This document shows positions 1-7,000 of a stretch of 7,665 nucleotides of DNA, piece by piece (position 1 is the first letter of the stretch; the number at the start of each line of letters is the position of its first letter). Source of the stretch: Phycisphaerales bacterium (GTDB taxonomy: Bacteria; Planctomycetota; Phycisphaerae; Phycisphaerales; SM1A02). Position numbers and translations under genes: made by a program. The notes below the pieces were generated by a model. That model searched no databases, had not been told where the DNA came from, and saw only the letters and a list, made by a program, of their open reading frames with translations. The stretch lies in contig DOVP01000295.1 in NCBI GenBank assembly GCA_003520025.1, positions 1-7,665 on the forward strand, in the 5' to 3' direction.

Positions 1-6
1 TGCGCC

Positions 7-960
7 GTGAATCCCCAGACGCGCTTCAAATTGATCGTTGGTGCCGGTGGCGCGGTGTTGTTGATTCTGATCATCTGGTCCGTTCAGGCGTGGGTGATGT
101 CGCCGCAAGCCTCCATGGCCGGACGCATCGATGCTGCGAGAGAGACACTGGATCGGCGCCGCGCCGATCTTCGAGGTCGTGACAGGTTGCAGGAACAACT
201 GAAGGCATATGTTGATCGCACGTTGGGTGGATCACAAGAGGAAGTCGATCACGCGCTTCGCGCGGCGCTCTCGACACTCGGTGAAACCTCGGGCCTGTCC
301 GACGTGGCGGTCGATACCTCGGCCATGAAGGAGATCGCATCACCCGGTCGTCGCGATTTCAAGGGTGCCGCAGGCAAGCCGCTGCGTGAGGAAGTCGATT
401 TCATCGAAGCTCCTGCGACCTTCCGCGCCACCGGTACTTGGCCGCAGTTCAACACCATGCTCCACGCGCTTGCTGCCGAGCCATGGATCAGGCAAGTTGA
501 GGGACTCCGTGTCATCGGCAAGGGCGAAGGCGAGACCGTGGAAGTGAGCATCAAGGTTCGTACGTTGTTCATGCCGAACCGTTCGCCGGAGGACTCGCCG
601 GACAAACTCACCGTTCAGTGGCCACCGGCACTCGGCGGCGCAAGCCCGTTCATGTTGCCTCCTCCGCCCGAGCAGCCCGCGGCCGTGGTCGCCACACCAT
701 CACAACCAGTGCCGCCCGGTTGGGAGCGGTGGCGAGTGACCTTCGTGGGCCGGATCGAGGGGGTGGATGAAGTGCATCTGCGAGCCGGTAGCGGCGGGCG
801 TCGCCTGCTTCATGTCGGACAGGAGCTTGAGGGGTGCGTTTATCTGGGGAACCGTCCGGATGGAGATGGGTTTGACGAGGCGATCTTCAGGCGAGACGAA
901 AAAGAGTGGATCGTGGCCCCCGGAGGCTCGTTTGCTGACCGCCGGGCTCTCGCAGAGTAG
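7..960 (+). CDS. PilO/GspM-like inner-membrane protein fused to a PilP/GspC-like C-terminal domain
   Basis: Probable inner-membrane assembly protein of a type IV pilus or type II secretion-like machine. Visible in the 317-residue product: a short N-terminus with R6 and K8, one hydrophobic helix at about 9-30, a charged heptad-like coiled coil at about 37-70, and an alpha/beta segment at about 128-190 resembling the ferredoxin-like fold of PilO/GspM. A proline-rich linker follows (about 194-238, with PPPP at 218-221), then a beta-rich domain at about 239-309 (WRVTFVGRI, then a VGQEL turn, then EWIVAPGG) like the homology region of PilP/GspC. PilO and PilP are normally separate genes, so this looks like a fusion. 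The start is GTG at 7; the frame stays open to base 1, so a slightly earlier start cannot be excluded. It lies 60 bases upstream of a giant secretin-like gene in the same frame, separated by TAG at 958-960, and is probably co-transcribed with it. Family assignment rests on pattern and context, not on a search. Confidence 0.72.
   Translation: MNPQTRFKLIVGAGGAVLLILIIWSVQAWVMSPQASMAGRIDAARETLDRRRADLRGRDRLQEQLKAYVDRTLGGSQEEVDHALRAALSTLGETSGLSDVAVDTSAMKEIASPGRRDFKGAAGKPLREEVDFIEAPATFRATGTWPQFNTMLHALAAEPWIRQVEGLRVIGKGEGETVEVSIKVRTLFMPNRSPEDSPDKLTVQWPPALGGASPFMLPPPPEQPAAVVATPSQPVPPGWERWRVTFVGRIEGVDEVHLRAGSGGRRLLHVGQELEGCVYLGNRPDGDGFDEAIFRRDEKEWIVAPGGSFADRRALAE
31..96 (+). other. Transmembrane helix of the PilO-like protein
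   Basis: Residues about 9-30 form an uninterrupted hydrophobic run rich in Leu, Ile and Val, preceded by R6 and K8. This predicts a signal anchor with a cytoplasmic N-terminus and the rest of the protein in the periplasm. That topology is the usual one for PilO, GspM and GspC. Confidence 0.85.
388..576 (+). other. PilO/GspM-like ferredoxin-fold domain
   Basis: Residues about 128-190 read strand-helix-strand: EEVDFIEAPATFRATG (strand), WPQFNTMLHALAA (helix), VEGLRVIG and ETVEVSIKVRTLFM (strands). This matches the core of PilO, where the FRATG / WPQF transition into the helix is typical ('.. a G .. y .. f l .. l ..'). In the known family this domain mediates PilN-PilO type dimerisation. The assignment is by eye. 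Confidence 0.6.
721..933 (+). other. PilP/GspC homology-region-like domain
   Basis: Residues about 239-309 follow a Pro-rich linker and form a run of short beta strands: WRVTFVGRIEG, EVHLRAG, RRLLHVGQELEG, EAIFRRD and KEWIVAPGG. PilP and GspC homology regions show the same order: a strand with V.G, a strand for the 'value', an R/V.VG..L..  turn, and a final strand. In characterised systems this domain binds the N0 domain of the secretin. The next gene begins with an N0-like domain, which supports the reading. Confidence 0.5.
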
Positions 961-1020
961 ACTGCGGCGAGAACTACAGCGTTACGACGCGACAACCGAA
1001 CGCCGGTCAGGAGGACAGGC
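961..1020 (+). promoter_or_regulatory. Short intergenic gap with strong Shine-Dalgarno for the giant gene
   Basis: These 60 bases separate the two genes. AGGAGGA at 1009-1015 is a near-perfect Shine-Dalgarno; its AGGAGG core ends six bases before the ATG at 1021, and a second in-frame ATG follows at 1024. No other in-frame start codon lies between the upstream stop and 1021, so the start is well fixed. I see no hairpin with a T-run and no clear promoter, which suggests read-through transcription from gene 1. Confidence 0.85.
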
Positions 1021-1092
1021 ATGATGAGGCTGACAGGATGTGCTGCCTGCGCATGGATGACATGTGCCGTATGGGTTTGGGTTGGTTCTGCG
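1021..1092 (+). other. Sec-type signal peptide of the giant protein
   Basis: Residues 1-24 have R3 near the N-terminus, a hydrophobic core at about 8-21 (unusually rich in Trp and Cys: W12, W18, W20, C7, C10, C15), and a likely cleavage after G22-S23-A24. Secretins are exported by Sec, so this fits the family. An LTGC at 4-7 superficially resembles a lipobox but lies too close to the N-terminus. Confidence 0.7.
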
Positions 1093-4000
1093 CAAGGGAT
1101 GGAAACGGTCGTCTCACAGCCTGAGACTTCCATTCGTCTTGCCTTCCGGGGCGCCACCATTGGTGACATTCTCGACTCGCTCAATCGCATGAGCGGTTTG
1201 CCGGTTGTGCTTGATGCCGAAGTTCCGGCCGGTACGATCGATTTTGTATCACCAGAAGATCATGATCTTGAATCAGCGATGCGGGTTCTCAACACTGTAT
1301 TGCAATCCCGCGATGTCACGATCCGCGTCATCGACGGCATGTTGCATCTTGAGAAACTCAGCGACATGCAGCGGCAGGATCTACCGACCTTTGTTGGAAC
1401 ACTTCCTGCTGAAGTGACACCCGACACACTCGTGACCGTTGTGCGGCCACTCGACAGCGCGATGGCCGAACCAGTGGCCAAGCAACTCTCGCAGATGGTC
1501 GGCGAATATGGCGCTGTTGTCGCGATGGTTGGACAGAACGCCATCGTCATCACCGAGACCGCCTCGAACGCGCGGCGACTGCTCGACATACTCAACGCGC
1601 TCGATCAACAAGATCCCGACGGCGTAGTCGAGGTCTTTTCTGTGAAGAACGTCGCCGCCTCATCTCTGATCAAACCGCTGATGCAACTGATGACCATCAA
1701 GGTCGAGAAGTACATGCCAGGCAAGAAGGGCAAGTTGCAGAAGGTCGAAGAAACATCGATGGAAGGTTTGACCTTTGCAGCCGACGATCACGCCAGCCTC
1801 ATCATCGCGAAGGGCTCGAAGAGTTCGCTGACGAAACTCGGCGAAGTCATTCGTATGCTCGATGTGCCGGGTGGCACCGGTGGTGCGAGAACGGTTCGAA
1901 CCATCCCACTCGCGGTGGTCTCACCGTCCGAAGCGGTCAAGCGCCTCACCGCCGTCGTGGAAGCCATGCCGGAGGAGGCGAGGCCACAGATGCTCGCCCT
2001 GCCCGAGCGGTCCAGCATTGTGTTGACCGGGTCGAGCAGCGAGGTGGACGAACTTGTGGCCGTACTGGCGGCCATCGAGGGCGATCTTCCCAGCAGCGAG
2101 GCGGTGGCCATGCAATTGCTTCCCCTCGACTCAGCCGACCCGAAGGCGGTGCAAGCGGCCCTGACGGGCATTCTGAGCGGATCCCAGCGGGCGAGGGTGA
2201 AGATTGGTCTCGCCCCAGACGGCCAGTCGTTGCTCTTCAGTGGTCCGTCCTCGGACGTACAGGCAGTCTCTCGAATGGCCGAGGCACTCGATCTCGGCGG
2301 CGCCGATGTGCCGGCAATTCGTACGCTTCGGATTCGCCCCGAGTCACTCGGGGAGGTCATGCAGGCCTACGCCACACTCGCGCAGACGCATACGCTGCCG
2401 GAGCAGGTGGAGATGTCTGTGGACGCCGAAGTCGGGTCCGTTCGTCTCGTCGGCGAACCGGCCGATGTCTCGGCCATGGCATCATTGCTCCAGTCGTTGA
2501 CAGAAACCATCATCGAGGTCCGCGAGACACGTCAGTTCGTGTTGAACCACGTGCGGCCATCGCGGGTCGGCCGAGCAGTTGCCGAGTCGGCCCGATCGCT
2601 GCTGTCCCCCTCGAACGGAACCCCATGGACCTCTGTTGATGTGAAAGACATCGACGCGCTTGATGTACTTCTTGTGACAGCCGCGCCTGGTGAGATGGAT
2701 GCCATCTCCTCGATCATCGACTCGCTTGATCGCGCGACGCCCGCCGACTCTGTCGTTCGCGTCATTCCACTTCGCGGGGCGCCGACAACGATCATCGACC
2801 AAGCGGATGCGGCTTTTACGGAGATGGGTGGCGGAGGATTCGGACCGCCGCGCCCACGGGTTGAACTCGATGGCAGTGGAGATCGACTTGTTCTGTCCGG
2901 AGACAGAGAGGCTGTATCGCTGTATGAGCAGGCTCTGCGTCGATACCTTGAACTGGCGGGTCCTCCACGATCGACTCGCGTGACAACGCTGCGATTTGCG
3001 CAGCCACAGGAGATGGCGACGCTTTTGAGCGACCTGACCGAGTCACGCGGCATGCTGCTTGCTGACGGAAGCATGCTTCCATCGATAGAGGCTTTTGAAG
3101 AAGTCGATGGAATCCTCGTGACAGGAACCGACCGCCAGCATCAGGCCATCCGCAATCTGCTTCAAACACTCGATACGGAACATCAGGGCGATGCCGATGT
3201 ACAGGTGATTCAGATGAAGGGGACGAACGCGTCAGCTGTAGCGATGGCGGTGCAGAGTGCCTTGGCAGCACGCGCCATGTTCCGACCGGGCCGCACGGTG
3301 GCATCACTGGCGGCTGCGCCATCAGAGACGGCGATACTCGTCACCGGAACACCTGATCAAATCGCCGATGTCGAGACCATCATCAACGCGCTCGACACCG
3401 GTATGGCGCCGGACGACGTGCAGGTCCGAACCGTCTACCTGAAACTCGCCCGCGCAGAGCAGGTGGCGCCGATGATGACGGAGCTGCTTGGACAGCAGCA
3501 ACTCAGCGAGGCGGAGCGGGCCCATAGGCTGCGGTACAGGTTGCCGATGCCCGACGAGACGGCAGGTGTGCGGGTTGCCGCCGATGAGCGATTGAATGCG
3601 ATCATTGTTGCAGGGCGTGGTCCAGAACTCGCTGCGGCGGCCGAGATGGCCAGGCAACTGGATGCGGTGGCCGGCGAAGCAACGACCTCTGGAATGCGAG
3701 GGGTGCAGGTTCTGCCGGTCCGGAATGCGGATCCCGTGGAACTCGCAGCGAGCATTGAAGCAATCTTTGCCGGGACCGATGGTGATCGCGCGCCGGTTGT
3801 TCGGGTTGATCGGGCCAGCGGAACGCTGCTCATTCGAGCAAACGCCGAGCAGATGAAGACCATCGATGACCTCGTTCGGACGGTTGATGCCGCAGCGATC
3901 ACCAGCAGTCGCCGGATGCAGATGGTTCCGATCGACCCGGCGCATGGGTCCGCAGCCGAAATCGCCGATGCCCTGCGGCGGTTGCTTGAGCGGAATGGCA

Positions 4001-7000
4001 GCCCGGCAGTCGAGATCATCAACATCGATGATCTGCTTGGCGAACCCGCGCCGAAGCAGACCGGAAGCGTATGGCCCATCTCACCGAGGCTTTTTCTCGC
4101 GATGAGCGCCTTCGGTGCAGCGGAATCCGGTCCGGCCGTCTCCATTGCCGTCGATCCGAACACCAACAGCCTAGTGCTGATAGGCAGCGACCGAGCCGTG
4201 ACGCGGGTTCGCAGCCTGCTCGATCAAGTGCTCACGCAGATGCCCAAGGCGCCAGGACGACTTCGCCGCATCGAGCTCGGTGACCGGGCAGATGCCACGC
4301 GACTCTCGCGGCTGCTCACGCAATCCTTGCGGCAAGTCACGCCGCCTGCCGGACGAATGGGAGATCTGTCCAGACGCGTTTCAGTGATGGCCGATCCGGA
4401 TACGAACGCCCTGCTCGTGACGGCAACCGATTCGGACTTCGAAACAGTGGCAGCACTCATCAAGGCCGTTGCAGCACCGACCGACGATCGGGCCGCCGTC
4501 ATCAAGGTGTACCCGCTTGCAAGCGGCGGCGCCGACCGTGCTGCGAGGCATCTGAATGGGTTGCTGCAAGGCACCTCCCGATCGTTGCAGGCCGGCCGGC
4601 TTCGCAATCTCGCCGTGACGCTGATGGGCGGCGAGGATGAAGTCGAGGCGACTTTCCGTCCGGACCGTGTGCAGGTCAGCGCCGATCCGCGGAGTGGTTC
4701 GCTGGTCGTCATGGCGCCCCCGGAGGCGATTCCTTTCCTCGATCGATACGTCGAACTGATGGATCAGTCTCCCGTGGCGACAACTGCGACGCTGCAGATC
4801 TTTCCGCTCGAGCACGCCAATGCAGGACAACTGGCGCCCACACTTCGTCAGGTCCTGCGGGCTCGATTCCAGTCGCTGGCACAAAGCGGTGTTACGCAGT
4901 TGCTGCCAGAGGTGACGTCGGATACAAGAACCAACGCGTTGCTCGTGACAGCGGATGCTGCTCAACTCAATGAGATTGGCACGCTGTTGAAGGAACTCGA
5001 CGAGCCGATCGGCGAGTCGCTGCCGCCGCTGCGGACGATTGCGCTGACGCGGGCGAGGCCATCACAGGCTGCGCGGCTGCTCAACAAAGCGGTTGTGGAT
5101 GGTCGGGGTGTCAAAGCCAGTACCACGACCATTCTGGCTGACGATGCATCGGGTCTGTTGCTGGTTCGCGCCGATGATGAGACATCTCGCGAGATCGACG
5201 CCATCCTTGCGGAGATCGACCGTGATGCGACGGAGGAGTACGAGGTTCGAACGATCTCGCTCAAGCGAGCGGATGCGTCCGCTGTAGCAGCAGCCCTGCA
5301 GAAGTTGTATGACGATCGTGCGAGGATCGCTGGTGGTGGCGGCCGCCGGGTGACGGTCATTGGCGACGCTGCGGCAAGAGTGCTGCTTGTTGCTGCCGGA
5401 GATGCTGACTATGCCGCGCTACAGGATCTGGTGAAGCAGATCGACTCACCAGCATCCGGAAAACATTTCGAAATACGGCTCTTCCCACTTGAGCACGCCA
5501 ATGCCCATGACATCGTCGATGATGTATCAAACATGGTGTGGGAGTTGACCTACGGCGACATCTGGATGTTTGACCGTAGCAGCCGTACGGCTCCGAAAGA
5601 CAAAACAGTGGTCATGCACGACGAGCGACTCAATGCGCTGGTGGTAACGGGATACGGCGACACCTTCGACGCCGTAGAGCAGGTCATTGCCATACTCGAC
5701 CAACCCGAGTCTGAAGGGTATGCGCGGACCATCAAAGTATTTCGAATTGGAAGCGCGCCAGTAGACATGGTCCGTGATGTGGTCAATGACTTGTACGTCA
5801 CGCAGCGAAGGTGGTGGGAAGCGCCCGGGCAGCATGAGTTCAAAATTCGACTCGATGCGGCCCGCAGGTTGTTGGTGGTGTCTGGAACGGCCGAGGAGCA
5901 CGCCAAGGTCAAGGATCTCCTTGCCATGCTGGAGCAATCCGGCGAAGGAGAGTCCATTGTCCGTACATTCGCTTTGGAGAACGCCCGAGCGAGCGAGGCG
6001 GTGGAAGTGCTGCGAGGTACGCTTGATCTTGACAATCGTGGAAAGACCAGCGGGCTGATCATGCAGGACCCAGAGGGGGGCGAGCCGGTCGCAGTTTCAG
6101 CGAGAATCGTGGCGGACACTCGGGCCAATGCGCTCGTTGTGACGGCGCCGCAGCGTTCCATTCAGGTGCTCGCATCGCTGATTGCTGATATCGACGCCTT
6201 GTCACCACCGGGTGAGCAGAGTGTGTTCATCATTGAATTGGCGAACATTCCGCCGGAAGAAGCCCAGCGAGTCGTGCAGGCGATGAAGTTGGACAAAGAG
6301 ACCAATGACAACTCGATTGCCAGCGTGCTCTCCGAGCCGATGACCATCACGCCGCTGGAAGGTCGCAACGCCGTCATGGTGCTTGCAAGCCCGGGCGATC
6401 ACGACACGATCACGTCGATCTTCAAATCGATTGACACGCCTCCGGGCGAGCCTGAGGCGCACATGCGGATGATCGATTTACAGAACGCCGAGGCAAGCGC
6501 CGTGGCCGGTGTTTTGGGTGAGATGCTCAATCCGGCGAATCAGCAGAACGGCTCACCGCTTGCCAAGGCGGTACAGGAGCAGGTGCGGCGTTTGTCGATG
6601 CTCGGCGAGGGTGTGCACGATCCGGACATCAATCTAGACCTCACGCAGCCGATTCGCGTGATCGCGCACGAGTCACAGAATGCGATTCTCGTCAGTTCGA
6701 CACCCCCCAACGTCGCGGCCATCGCGGCGATCGTTGGAATGCTCGACGAATTGCCGCTGACGGATGCCGTCACCGTTCGAATCATGCCGCTGGAGAACAT
6801 AGCGGCGGATGAGTTTTCTCGCATCGTGCATGAACTCTTCTCGCAAGGTAAACGACTTGGCGTCCGTCCCGGCTCCGGCATACAGGGCGTACCGGCCGGC
6901 ATCATCGGCCGCGCCTTGCTTGGTGATGTGGCGATGACCGTGGACGAGCGGACCAATACGGTCATCGTCGCCGGCACAGATGATGCGGTGGCAACAGTGG

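Noticed and set aside
249..611. - strand open frame of 120 codons inside gene 1
   Set aside because: It shadows the PilO-like gene, has no domain, and its composition is typical of the reverse strand of coding DNA.
961..1020. Rho-independent terminator or promoter between the two genes
   Set aside because: No GC-rich hairpin followed by a T-run and no convincing -35/-10 pair is visible in the 60-base gap.
958..1023. Genes 1 and 2 as one gene split by a nonsense mutation, since both are in the same frame
   Set aside because: The second frame begins with a strong Shine-Dalgarno, an ATG and a clear signal peptide, and gene 1 ends after a complete domain. Two separate genes explain this better.
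1030..1041. LTGC at residues 4-7 of the giant protein as a lipoprotein lipobox
   Set aside because: Only three residues precede it, so there is no hydrophobic region before the Cys as lipoprotein signal peptidase requires. A normal cleavage after A24 fits better.
3435..4166. Long open frame on the - strand (243 codons), and several others of 160-207 codons antisense to the giant gene
   Set aside because: They lie wholly inside a repeat-bearing coding frame on the + strand. Their products are Ser/Arg/Ala-rich low-information sequences with no recognisable domain, and such frames are expected opposite high-GC genes.
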